A stretch of 35,337 bases of DNA from Syntrophaceae bacterium UBA2192 (GTDB taxonomy: Bacteria > Desulfobacterota > Syntrophia > Syntrophales > UBA2192). Both the position numbers and the translations under genes were made by a program. The notes under the pieces were generated by a model that saw only the letters and a list, made by a program, of their open reading frames with translations, had not been told where the DNA came from and ran no database searches. The stretch spans positions 1-35,337 of the forward strand of contig DCVI01000017.1 in NCBI GenBank assembly GCA_002327315.1. The letters run 5' to 3'. Below, in pieces: positions 24,441 through 31,949 of this stretch (its first letter is position 1; every line of letters begins with the position of its first letter).

Positions 24441-25265
24441 TCAGCCGGTTACGGCCTTCAGCCCTTCGAGGATGCCCATGACGGCTTCTCCCCACCCGAG
24501 GCTTCCCGGGTACGGCGCCTTGAGCAGGTTCGGCAGGATCAGTTCCTCGTAACGGCCGTCCGGGTGAGGCATCAAAACCGGGATATCCACGGCACTGAGC
24601 ATGGAAAAGTCGTTGGGCCGGTCACCGATTGCGACGGTCAGCAGCTCCCCCACCCGGTTCTCCCGGAAGATCTCGATGACTCGCCTCACGGCCTTCCCCT
24701 TGTCCTGCCCGACACCGATCAGGTGATAAAAGCGCCCTCCCCGCGTGATCTTCAACCCCGCCGCCAGGGCTTCCTCCCGGAGGGAGGCAAGCTCCGCATC
24801 GTCGTCGAGCAGGAAGGGCTCCGTGAATTCCCTCTGTTTCGCCAAGCGCGCCTGCTCCGGGGTGAGGCCCGTGAGGTCCACGAGTTCCTCGAGACTCAGA
24901 TCCCCCGCGCCGCGAATGGCGAAGCGGTCTTTTCGTGCCTCGATGAAACGGCGGATCTCGAGGTAGGGCTTGCCCAGCAGGATCAGGGTGTGCTCGCCTT
25001 GCTCGATCGCATCGGAGATGCAGTAGCTTCCGTAGCCGGCGGGAAAGAAAATCCCGCCGCCGTTCTCGGCAATGAAGGGCTCCCGGATTCCCATGTCCTC
25101 CTGCAGGCGCACGACCTCCGCACGGGTCTTGCTCGTTGCGAAAACCAGGGGGATAGAACGTGCCCGGACGAGGGCCAGGGCGGGAAGGGCGCTGTCGCAG
25201 GAATACCCCTCGTGGTCCAGAAGGCTCCCGTCCAAGTCCGTAAAAATGACCATCGACCGTCTCAT
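24441..25265 (-). CDS. Glucosyl-/mannosyl-3-phosphoglycerate phosphatase (HAD-IIB)
   Basis: 274-aa HAD hydrolase of the MpgP family. Motif I is FTDLDGSLLD (nucleophile Asp10, Asp12), motif IV is GDRPNDFSML (Asp215, Asn218, Asp219), and the family-specific REFTEPFLL (145-153) and RGGRFYHL (175-182) are present. It would dephosphorylate glucosyl- or mannosyl-3-phosphoglycerate to the free glycerate glycoside. The ATG at 25265 is one nt beyond the treT stop and has only a weak ribosome site, so it may rely on coupling to treT. As the only such phosphatase near two glycosyltransferases it probably serves both products. Confidence 0.8.
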   Translation of the reverse strand: MRRSMVIFTDLDGSLLDHEGYSCDSALPALALVRARSIPLVFATSKTRAEVVRLQEDMGIREPFIAENGGGIFFPAGYGSYCISDAIEQGEHTLILLGKPYLEIRRFIEARKDRFAIRGAGDLSLEELVDLTGLTPEQARLAKQREFTEPFLLDDDAELASLREEALAAGLKITRGGRFYHLIGVGQDKGKAVRRVIEIFRENRVGELLTVAIGDRPNDFSMLSAVDIPVLMPHPDGRYEELILPNLLKAPYPGSLGWGEAVMGILEGLKAVTG

Positions 25266-25266
25266 C

Positions 25267-26499
25267 TCACACCATGACGGTATGTTCGGTTGTCTGCCCG
25301 ACCAGGGCGTACATCAGGGTGAGATACTCCCTGAGGTGCCGGGTCAGGAGGTAGTACTCTCGGACGAGTTCCCGGCCCGTCTTGCCCATCCTGCCGCACT
25401 GCTCCCGGTGGTGCAGGAGGAAGCGGATGCGGTTGGCCGCCCCCTCGGGTGTCATGACGAGGAATCCCGTGTGGTAGTCGACGACCTGCAGGCGGATGCC
25501 CCCGGCATCCCCCCCGATGACGGGCTTGCCCTTCCAGAGCCCCTCGGTGACGGTGAGGCCGAAGCCCTCGCGGGTCGATTTCTGGACGACGATGTCGGCG
25601 ATCCGCTGCAGGGCGTTGACCGTCCGGTTCGCCGCCGGCGGCAGCAGCTCCACGTGAATGTCCGGGTCCCCCTCGGCGGCCTCCATCACCGCGTCGAGAA
25701 CCTCTTTTCCCTCCGGGTCGTCGGTGGCCCCGCCGCCCGCGAGGACGAGCTGGACGGGGGTCATCTTCTTGACCATGCGATAGGCCTCGATGACCCCCAC
25801 GGGGTCCTTGAACCGGTCGAAGCGGGAGATCTGCACGAGCACGGGGACGCCGGGGTTGAGATCGAACTGCTCACGCACGGCGTCGAGTTCATGGTCGTCG
25901 AGATCGATGTTCTTTTCGCTCAGCGGGTCGATACTCGGCGCGATGAGGTACTGGGGATGGCGCAGCAGCTGGGCGAACTGGCACATGGAGAAGATGCTCG
26001 CGTCGTATTTCTCCACGAAGGGCTTGAGCCCCTTCCAGACCGATCGGGACGGGTGGCTGGCATCGATATGGCACCGCCAGATCCAACGTCCCCGGCGCCG
26101 CGTGCAGAGCTCCAGCAGGGGAGCAGGCTGCGGGTCGTGGATGACGACGATGTCCGCCTCTTCGAGTTCGTCCTTCAGCGCCTTGACGTTTTCCCGATTC
26201 ACATCCTGGTAGACGTCCCAGTCGCGCTTCTTGAGCAGGACGGAATAGCCCTGAAGACCGTTGTGAATCGCCTTGGTCACGGAGAAGAATTCGTTCGTCC
26301 CCGAGATGACCCTCCAGCGCGTGTCCAGCCCCAGGTCGTTCATCAGAGGGACCATCCAGGCGAGAATCTCCGCCACCCCGCCGCCTTCGGCGGTGGAATT
26401 GACATGGACGACACGCAGCCCTTTCAGCCGCTCACCGAGCCTTCGCAGCTGCCCGATGACGGGGATGCCGACAATCGGTTCGTACTGTTGAATGTTCAT
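25267..26499 (-). CDS. treT: Trehalose synthase TreT (GT4, trehalose glycosyltransferring synthase)
   Basis: 410-aa GT4 enzyme. VHVNSTAEGGGVAEIL (31-46) and RWRVISGTNEFFSVTKAIHNGLQG are close to archaeal TreT, and QISRFDRFKDP with STREGFGLTVTEGLW form the donor site (retaining GT4 E-x7-E). TreT makes trehalose directly from NDP-glucose and glucose, reversibly in some organisms. The ATG at 26499 has GGGGAG 5 nt upstream. It lies 18 nt after the DUF5752-like gene and 1 nt before the phosphatase gene. It gives a second trehalose route in the same transcript as OtsA/OtsB. Confidence 0.88.
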   Translation of the reverse strand: MNIQQYEPIVGIPVIGQLRRLGERLKGLRVVHVNSTAEGGGVAEILAWMVPLMNDLGLDTRWRVISGTNEFFSVTKAIHNGLQGYSVLLKKRDWDVYQDVNRENVKALKDELEEADIVVIHDPQPAPLLELCTRRRGRWIWRCHIDASHPSRSVWKGLKPFVEKYDASIFSMCQFAQLLRHPQYLIAPSIDPLSEKNIDLDDHELDAVREQFDLNPGVPVLVQISRFDRFKDPVGVIEAYRMVKKMTPVQLVLAGGGATDDPEGKEVLDAVMEAAEGDPDIHVELLPPAANRTVNALQRIADIVVQKSTREGFGLTVTEGLWKGKPVIGGDAGGIRLQVVDYHTGFLVMTPEGAANRIRFLLHHREQCGRMGKTGRELVREYYLLTRHLREYLTLMYALVGQTTEHTVMV

Positions 26500-26517
26500 G
26501 ACTCTCCCCTGTCTGTC

Positions 26518-27174
26518 TCAGGATCGCTTGCCCCGGAGCGGTTCGAGCACTCTCACAAGCTCCTCCCGGAGCTCCCGGAGCGTGTAGAAGTAAAAGTCGA
26601 TGCGGCGCAGGGCCTCCACGTAAGGAGCCCCGGTTTTTCCAAACCCTCCGATCCAGTTCGAAAAATCGTCCATGCCGACGGGCTGGCGGCGCTGGGCCTC
26701 CAGGAAGTGAAAGTAGATGCTCCCGTTGGACATGCGGCCGATGGCTTCCGGAAGCTCGCGGAGGGCGCGGACCCGCTCGCCCGAATCGAAGACCAGGGTC
26801 GTCGCCTCCATGAAGTAGAACTCGTGGCCAGGCCGCGCCCAGGGGATCATGGTGACCTCGCTCAATCGTTCGTCTATGACATCGAGGACGACTTCCCTCA
26901 ATCCCTCGATGGACGGGCAGGCGTAAGGGTCGACGGCCCCGAGTCGCTCCGCCAATATCTTGTCAGAAAGCCGGCGGCTCGCCCAGACGGCGAAGTCGTT
27001 CCGGTGATCCGGGTACTCGAAGGTCGGCGAAAGGGGCGTCTCACAGAAATGATGATACAGGACGTCGGGGCCGCAGACGGCGATCCGGTCTCGCAATTCC
27101 CGCAGATTGTACGCGGGCGGCAGGCCGCTCATGCGGATCAGAAGCGAGCAATCCATGATATCAAAAGGATTCAT
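26518..27174 (-). CDS. Uncharacterised protein, probably DUF5752 family
   Basis: 218 aa, no signal peptide or TM segment. It reads IMDCSLLIRMSGLPPAYNLRELRDRI, then YHHFCETPLSPTFEYPDHRNDFAVWA, DERLSEVTMIPWARPGHEFYFM, and SNGSIYFHFLEAQRR followed by FSNWIGG. Conserved-looking His, Trp and acidic residues suggest a ligand-binding or enzymatic role, but no known catalytic motif is recognised. I associate the family with DUF5752 and TreT neighbours from memory only. The start overlaps the otsB stop by 4 nt (ATGA) after AGGAGGT, so it is an integral member of the trehalose transcript. A role as accessory or regulator of OtsA/OtsB or TreT is inferred from context. Confidence 0.7.
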   Translation of the reverse strand: MNPFDIMDCSLLIRMSGLPPAYNLRELRDRIAVCGPDVLYHHFCETPLSPTFEYPDHRNDFAVWASRRLSDKILAERLGAVDPYACPSIEGLREVVLDVIDERLSEVTMIPWARPGHEFYFMEATTLVFDSGERVRALRELPEAIGRMSNGSIYFHFLEAQRRQPVGMDDFSNWIGGFGKTGAPYVEALRRIDFYFYTLRELREELVRVLEPLRGKRS

Positions 27175-27944
27175 TTGGGGACCTCCTGTCTGTCTGCATT
27201 CAGACCGGCCAGCCTGCGGACCTCCGTCACAAGGGCTGCCGGGTGTTCGAGAACCACGACCCCGGGGATCATCGGGTCCCGCCCGACGGAGAGGGCGGTC
27301 CCCCCTTTCCGGAGCACCCAGCGCATGACGAGGGCGTCGTTTTCATCGTCACCGGCATACACGAGGGACCCCGGAGCAGGCACAAAGTGTAACATCTCGC
27401 AGAGAATCATAACACCGAAAAGCTTGTCGATCTCCGGGAGCAATTGTATTTCAAAGACCTCCGGCCCCCGAAGCAAACGAATCCCCGCTGTTCGACTCAG
27501 GGCGCCAAGAAACTCGGAGACCCTTGTGCGGTCATCGGGCAAAACATGCCTCACATGGACGGCTACTGACCATTTCTTGTCTTCCAGATCGACGCCCCGG
27601 ATGTCCGATAGTTTCTCGAGCTCAGGGATGACGGCTTTTCGGGCACTCTCGAGTCTTTGTGTCTTGCGGACCGCCGTTCTGCGCTCACCTCCCGGCAGGA
27701 ACCACTCGGCCCCGCTTCCGCCTCCCAGGTAAAGCCCGTCAATGCCGATCCTCGTGACCAGGTCGTCCAGCATCCTGCTCGAAAGCACGGCCACGCCCTG
27801 CCGGGGCTGCCTGACAAGCGTCGACAGCAGCTCTCTGGCCTCGGGCAGCAGGACTGCGGCGTTTCGATCGGACACCAGGAAGGAAAGGGTTCCATCGAAA
27901 TCGAAAACCCAGACACGCTTCGGAGGAAGCTCCGTTGGCAGCAC
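27171..27944 (-). CDS. otsB: Trehalose-6-phosphate phosphatase OtsB
   Basis: 257-aa HAD hydrolase. Motif I is VFDFDGTLSF (Asp15, Asp17), followed by AVLSSRMLDD where OtsB proteins usually read SGR, GGSGAEWF in place of GNHGLE, and motif IV GDDENDA (198-204). It removes phosphate from trehalose-6-phosphate made by OtsA. It starts with GTG at 27944, which overlaps the otsA stop by 1 nt (TAGTG) and has GGGAGG 7 nt upstream. The variant SGR and GNHG segments make it a diverged OtsB, but adjacency to otsA supports the call. A second phosphatase domain exists in the fusion protein at 14832-16454. Confidence 0.85.
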   Translation of the reverse strand: MLPTELPPKRVWVFDFDGTLSFLVSDRNAAVLLPEARELLSTLVRQPRQGVAVLSSRMLDDLVTRIGIDGLYLGGGSGAEWFLPGGERRTAVRKTQRLESARKAVIPELEKLSDIRGVDLEDKKWSVAVHVRHVLPDDRTRVSEFLGALSRTAGIRLLRGPEVFEIQLLPEIDKLFGVMILCEMLHFVPAPGSLVYAGDDENDALVMRWVLRKGGTALSVGRDPMIPGVVVLEHPAALVTEVRRLAGLNADRQEVPK

Positions 27945-29431
27945 TACGCAACCTCCCTGACGGGCAAGATGCCTTCCAGCGCTTCGAAGATCTTGGCTCC
28001 CCAGTCGTAGACCGTGTGCTTCTGGACCTGCACCCGCATCCGCTTCATCCGTTTCTTCCGCTCCTTTTCCGTCATGCGGAAGGCCTCAAACATCGCATCG
28101 GCGAGCTCGTCGATGTCATAGGGATTCACGAGGAGGGCATCGGGGAGCTCCCGGGCCGCCCCCGTGTACTGGGAAAGCAGAAGAACCCCGTCACCGTCGG
28201 CTCTGGCGGAAATGAACTCCTTGGCCACGAGGTTCATGCCGTCGTGCAGGGAGGTGACCATGACGACGTCTGCCATCCGGTACGAGGCCAGCACGGCATG
28301 GTAGTCATGATGGGCCCGCAGGTAGCGGATGGGCGTCCAGTCCTCGGTCTGGTGGCGCCAGTTGATCTCATCGACCAGATCGTCCAGTTCTTCGTTGATA
28401 TTGCGGTACTCCTCGATGTGCGTTCGGCTGGGCGCCGCCAGTTGGAGAAGGGTGACCTTCCCCCGGAGCTCCGGGTGATCCTTCAGCATGAGATCGAATG
28501 CCTTCATCCGCTCCGGGATGCCCTTGGTGTAGTCGATCCGGTCCGCCCCGACGAAGACCTTCGTCTCCAGGATCCCATCCCCCAGTTCCTTGATGAAGCT
28601 CGCGTGTTTTTCCTCGACCCGCTGAGACGCCACGTCCTTGCCGATCTGATGAAAGTCGACGCTGATGGGGAATGCCCGGACATGCGTGGGTCTGCCGCCG
28701 CGGAATATGCTGAAGCGCTCGTAATCCACCTTGGCCTCGATCCCCCGGTCCACCGTGTCCATAAAATTGTTGCAGTGGTACTGGATGTGAAAGCCCAGGA
28801 CATCGTTTCCCAGCAGCCCGTCGAGAAGCTCCTCTCCCCAGGGAAAGATCCGGAAGGCCTCGCGGTTGGGCCAGGGGATGTGCCAGAAATGGATCAGCGT
28901 GAGATCGGGCCTCGCGATTCTCAGCATCCGGGGCAGCAGCGCCAGGTGATAGTCCTGGATGAAGACGATGGCAGGACCGCCCTCCACCTCCTCGAGCACG
29001 GTATCGCAGAATCGCCTGTTCACGTCCCGGTAGGTCTCCCAGTCCTGCCGGGAGAAGCGGGGCCGTGTGTAGACAATGTGGCAGAGGGGCCAGAGGGCCT
29101 GGTTGGAGAGGCTGTAGTAATAGCCATTTTCCTCCTTCCGGGTCAGCCAGACCCGCCGAAGCGTATAGCGGGGATCCTCGGGGGGCATCGACACGCGCCC
29201 TTTATCGTCGGTTACGAGGCGGTCGGCGGAGCCCGACCCGTGGGCGACCCAGGTGCCGCCCGTGGCGCGGACAATCGGTTCCAGGGCGGCCACCATCCCG
29301 CTTGCCGGGCGGACGATGCGGACCCCTCCCACGTCGCGTTCATGCATGGCCGGTTCCCGGTTCGACACGATGACGACTTTCGCGCCCTTCGTGATACGGG
29401 AGATGAGTCCCCCCAGATACTTGGCATCCAT
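27944..29431 (-). CDS. otsA: Trehalose-6-phosphate synthase OtsA (GT20)
   Basis: 495-aa GT20 enzyme that joins UDP- or ADP-glucose and glucose-6-phosphate. VIVSNREP (20-27), QDYHLALLPRML (159-170), HIPWP (184-188), GADRIDYTKGIPERM (295-309) and LHDGMNLVAKEFI are all canonical. The chosen start is ATG 29431 with AAGGAG 6 nt upstream; an upstream in-frame start at 29503 lacks support and lies within the likely leader. It is the first gene of the seven-gene solute cluster, with a promoter about 130 nt upstream. otsB follows with a 1-nt overlap. Confidence 0.95.
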   Translation of the reverse strand: MDAKYLGGLISRITKGAKVVIVSNREPAMHERDVGGVRIVRPASGMVAALEPIVRATGGTWVAHGSGSADRLVTDDKGRVSMPPEDPRYTLRRVWLTRKEENGYYYSLSNQALWPLCHIVYTRPRFSRQDWETYRDVNRRFCDTVLEEVEGGPAIVFIQDYHLALLPRMLRIARPDLTLIHFWHIPWPNREAFRIFPWGEELLDGLLGNDVLGFHIQYHCNNFMDTVDRGIEAKVDYERFSIFRGGRPTHVRAFPISVDFHQIGKDVASQRVEEKHASFIKELGDGILETKVFVGADRIDYTKGIPERMKAFDLMLKDHPELRGKVTLLQLAAPSRTHIEEYRNINEELDDLVDEINWRHQTEDWTPIRYLRAHHDYHAVLASYRMADVVMVTSLHDGMNLVAKEFISARADGDGVLLLSQYTGAARELPDALLVNPYDIDELADAMFEAFRMTEKERKKRMKRMRVQVQKHTVYDWGAKIFEALEGILPVREVA

Positions 29432-29570
29432 AACGCACTCCTTGGTCGATCGTTTGTTGCTTTGAAACGGGGCAGGGTTTTCACTCGGGGCTGTTCGATT
29501 CACTCAAGATTTCGGACACGGAGAAACGGAATGATGCGTTCAAAGGCTGGATTTGTGAAAACCCTAGATA

Positions 29571-29599
29571 ACTATAAGCGAATTGTGTCCCCATGCCAA
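29571..29599 (-). promoter_or_regulatory. Sigma70-type promoter of the otsA-gpgS cluster
   Basis: On the minus strand: TTGGCA (29599-29594), 17-bp spacer, TATAGT (29576-29571); both boxes match 5 of 6. The predicted start near 29564 leaves a leader of about 130 nt before the otsA ATG at 29431. No other strong promoter was seen in the cluster, whose genes are separated by 19 nt or less or overlap. Confidence 0.7.
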
Positions 29600-29653
29600 G
29601 ACGTTAATCGCTTCCCGTTTCCATGATCGATTTCCGAAGGGGATAGCGAAAGT

Positions 29654-29682
29654 AAAAAAGCCGCAGGCTGAACGAAGCCGGC
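29654..29682 (-). terminator. Probable intrinsic terminator of the MarR gene
   Basis: On the minus strand GCCGGCT and AGC-CTG-CGGC form a stem with a 6-nt loop and a 3-nt bulge (29682-29660), followed directly by T6 (29659-29654). It lies 90 nt beyond the MarR stop and upstream of the otsA promoter, so it would separate the two transcripts. Confidence 0.5.
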
Positions 29683-29771
29683 GATCCGACCGGGCTTGAT
29701 GTATTCTCCAGGCAATCGATGAGACAGGTCATGACATGCGGACAGTTCTCAACAGGGGTTTCATGTATTCA

Positions 29772-30272
29772 TCATTCACCCGGGACACGAACGGGGAGAT
29801 TCACCTCCTGCGACAGAAGCAGTTTCGGCGGCAGCTCCTGGGCCTGTAAAATTTTAACCATTTCCTTCATGCCATCGGAAATCTTGCCGAGTCCCTGAGC
29901 TGACAAAGCCTCCAGTCCCGAGACGATCATGCCCTGGGCCACTTCCGGCGACCGCCCGACCACCTCTTTTCCTGCCTTTGTCAGGCTTACATGGACAACC
30001 CGGCGGTCCTTGCGTGAACGCGTTCTTTTGATCAGGTCGAGGCACGCAAGCCGATCCAGTATCCCGATCACGGTCGCCGGATGCAGGTACATCTTCCTGG
30101 ACAGGTCCGACACTCGGATTGACCCCGAATCTGCAATCATCTTGATCGCCCAGAGCTGTGGCCCCGTCAGCCCCGACGCCTTCTTCGCCCTCCGGGTGTA
30201 AGAATGGACCGCCTGAAAGATTCTTCGCAGATCATCCGTGATCTCGGCGATCACCCTGTCCTTATCGGTCAT
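29772..30272 (-). CDS. MarR family transcriptional regulator
   Basis: 166-aa winged-helix DNA-binding protein, expected to act as a dimer. LTGPQLWAIKMIADSG, the recognition region VSDLSRKMYLHPATVIGILDRL and the wing KRTRSRKDRRVVHVSLTKAGKEV are clear MarR features. The start ATG 30272 has AAGGA 7 nt upstream; an earlier in-frame start at 30326 adds 18 unsupported residues. It lies directly upstream of the otsA cluster in the same direction, separated by a probable terminator and the otsA promoter, so it is a candidate regulator of that cluster or of itself. The ligand is unknown. Confidence 0.9.
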   Translation of the reverse strand: MTDKDRVIAEITDDLRRIFQAVHSYTRRAKKASGLTGPQLWAIKMIADSGSIRVSDLSRKMYLHPATVIGILDRLACLDLIKRTRSRKDRRVVHVSLTKAGKEVVGRSPEVAQGMIVSGLEALSAQGLGKISDGMKEMVKILQAQELPPKLLLSQEVNLPVRVPGE

Positions 30273-30358
30273 CCATCCATCCTTCCGGCCCTGGCCCGCA
30301 TGCCTTTGAGGCAGCGATTCTCTCACCGGTCTTTTCCCTTGCGTCTACCCTTTCGCCC

Positions 30359-31033
30359 TCAGGGATTCTGAGCGCCCGACAGCCCTCTGATCGTACCCGC
30401 CGCTTTCCTGCTGAGGTTTTCACTGTCCATATCGGCTCCCATCTGAGCGTAGCAGTCGTTCCACTCCTTGAACTGCACCGCGAGGTCAGTGAGCAGGCGC
30501 CTGAGCTTCTCCGGCCCGGGCATCGTTTCCTTCATCTCGCCCTCGATGGCTCCCATTCGCGCCTCGAGCTTGAACTCCACAACCATGATCTTTTGCAGCC
30601 GGGTCTCCCACCACGAACTCTGCCCGTTGTTGAGTCCTGACACAAACTCCTCGTGTTCTGCCATGAGGAGCAGGACGCCTTTCCTCATGTCTGCATATTG
30701 ATTTCTGACCACCAGCCAGTCGACGGGGCTCTTTGACAGCGATTTACTCATATTGCGGGCATGGTGATCGAGGTCTGAGGACAGCCTGTAGCATCCCATA
30801 AGCTGTATCTGCTGCCTTTCATCACCCTGAAGCCACGCATTATGCCGGTTGCCTGCCTGCGGTGCCTGTGCAGCATCGGCAGACCAGGTTCTCGGTATCG
30901 GACCACCCCCCGGATCGGACGGTCTGCCTGTCGTCTGGGCAGGGACGATCGGAACGGCTATCAACAGCCAGACAGAAAGCGGGACGGCCGACAGGATGAT
31001 TCGGATCGTCTTCTTCAAGAGTCTCTCATCCAT
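30359..31033 (-). CDS. Exported protein of unknown function
   Basis: 224 aa. A basic N-terminus and hydrophobic stretch (IILSAVPLSVWLLIAVPIV) ending in a likely cleavage site VPA-QT suggest export to the periplasm. The mature part starts with a Gly/Pro-rich segment and is then mostly helical and charged, with few Cys and several Trp (WLVVRNQYADMRKG, SSWWETRLQKIMVVEF, FKEWNDCYAQM). No known domain was recognised. The ATG at 31033 has no clear ribosome site. It lies 86 nt upstream of the MarR gene and diverges from the small exported protein at 31222; both are probably driven from the AT-rich gap between them. Confidence 0.65.
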   Translation of the reverse strand: MDERLLKKTIRIILSAVPLSVWLLIAVPIVPAQTTGRPSDPGGGPIPRTWSADAAQAPQAGNRHNAWLQGDERQQIQLMGCYRLSSDLDHHARNMSKSLSKSPVDWLVVRNQYADMRKGVLLLMAEHEEFVSGLNNGQSSWWETRLQKIMVVEFKLEARMGAIEGEMKETMPGPEKLRRLLTDLAVQFKEWNDCYAQMGADMDSENLSRKAAGTIRGLSGAQNP

Positions 31034-31131
31034 GACATGGTATTTTACGCCGACTGCACCGCCGGCGCTTTGCGGAAGCGGACGGCCGACCCTTCAAGAT
31101 TCCTCCCCTGAGAGGTCGCGTTTCCATATTT

Positions 31132-31161
31132 TTTATATTGCCTACAAATAATTGATGTAAA
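31132..31161 (-). promoter_or_regulatory. Candidate promoter for the exported protein, in an AT-rich divergent region
   Basis: On the minus strand: TTTACA (31161-31156), 18-bp spacer, TATAAA (31137-31132); each box matches 5 of 6. The 188-bp gap (31034-31221) is markedly AT-rich between about 31120 and 31200. A weaker plus-strand pair, TTGATG (31152-31157) and TGCTAT (31175-31180) at 17-bp spacing, could serve the gene at 31222. Confidence 0.5.
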
Positions 31162-31221
31162 AGTAAAGTAAAAATGCTATGAAAAACAAGTAGCAAGAAC
31201 GCATTTTGGCGGTTTTACAAT

Positions 31222-31635
31222 ATGATCAAAGGGTTAGCAAGGATCGTCTTATTCGCGATTTTCATCACGGCCTGCGGCGCGGCAAATGCGGAAGACCAGG
31301 CCCTCGATCTCAAAGGAACATGGACCGGCAGGGTCATACGCCATGTCACTCAGCAGGGATTCGTTCCTTTTTACAGCGGCGTGAAACTGGTCATCGAGGA
31401 GCAAAACATCACACAGTACAAGGGCTACCTGGTCAACGGCACGGGCCGGGATGAAACCAGTGTGCAATTCACCGGCGCAATCGACCTGAACAATGAATAT
31501 CTCTACCTCAGGCATGCATCGGGGGAGGTGTGCATCGGACAGATCACCAAGGGAAACCGCCTGTTGTTGCTTGTCGCGGGCAGCGATAAAAACACGTTGA
31601 CCGTATTCGAATTCCGAAAGGCGGCAGTGCCCTGA
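31222..31635 (+). CDS. Small exported protein of unknown function
   Basis: 137 aa. The N-terminus is a signal peptide (MIKGLARIVLFAIFITACGAANA), with cleavage likely after ANA; the Cys in ITAC also leaves a lipoprotein reading possible. The mature part (about 110 aa) reads LDLKGTWTGRVIRHV..., alternates short hydrophobic and polar segments, and looks all-beta; the opening GTWTG and later QFTGAIDLNNEYLYLRH recall small periplasmic beta-barrel or lipocalin-like proteins, but no family was identified. It is the first plus-strand gene and has only a weak ribosome site (GGCGG). A 314-bp gap separates it from the next gene. Confidence 0.7.
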   Translation: MIKGLARIVLFAIFITACGAANAEDQALDLKGTWTGRVIRHVTQQGFVPFYSGVKLVIEEQNITQYKGYLVNGTGRDETSVQFTGAIDLNNEYLYLRHASGEVCIGQITKGNRLLLLVAGSDKNTLTVFEFRKAAVP

Positions 31636-31949
31636 AGCAACGAATCACGATCGGCCTTCTTCATCTCGGATCACGCGGGGACCGGACTGGCGGCAACCAT
31701 CACCGGTCGTTCGTTGCGGCAATCTGCTTTGTTCTCGATGCCCTGAACCGAGCCTCAGAAAATGACTGATTCGAACGTTCCAAAAAGAAGATGGAGCGTT
31801 CGGGTGAAAGTGAAGTAGAATGTTTTCTCGACGTCCGTCGTGCGACTCCCGTCGAACATGACGCAACAAAGATCGACTCATATTGCCCATTCAGAACTCC
31901 ATCCGCAAAAGGTCCGATCCATGCCGCTTTTTATCCAGGAGGTAACATC
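31636..31949. other. Intergenic gap with inverted repeats
   Basis: No convincing gene. A near-perfect hairpin, CGAACG...CC/GG...CGTTCG, spans 31772-31802 and could be an operator or RNA hairpin. GACCGG and CCGGTC form a 6-bp repeat near 31680-31710. No strong promoter was recognised ahead of the SHOCT gene. An 81-codon frame on the minus strand (31645-31890) shows no protein-like features. Confidence 0.45.

Noticed and set aside
25072..27732. 886-codon open frame on the plus strand
   Set aside because: It lies opposite the 3' half of gpgP, treT, the DUF5752-like gene and most of otsB, all strongly supported. The translation has no recognisable domain; long antisense frames are expected in GC-rich genes.
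31639..31650. 12-bp exact match (AACGAATCACGA) to positions 21-32
   Set aside because: In 35 kb, many 12-bp matches are expected by chance, and the flanks do not extend it.
31645..31890. 81-codon minus-strand frame in the intergenic gap
   Set aside because: Arg/Ser/His-rich translation without domain, ribosome site or conserved neighbour.
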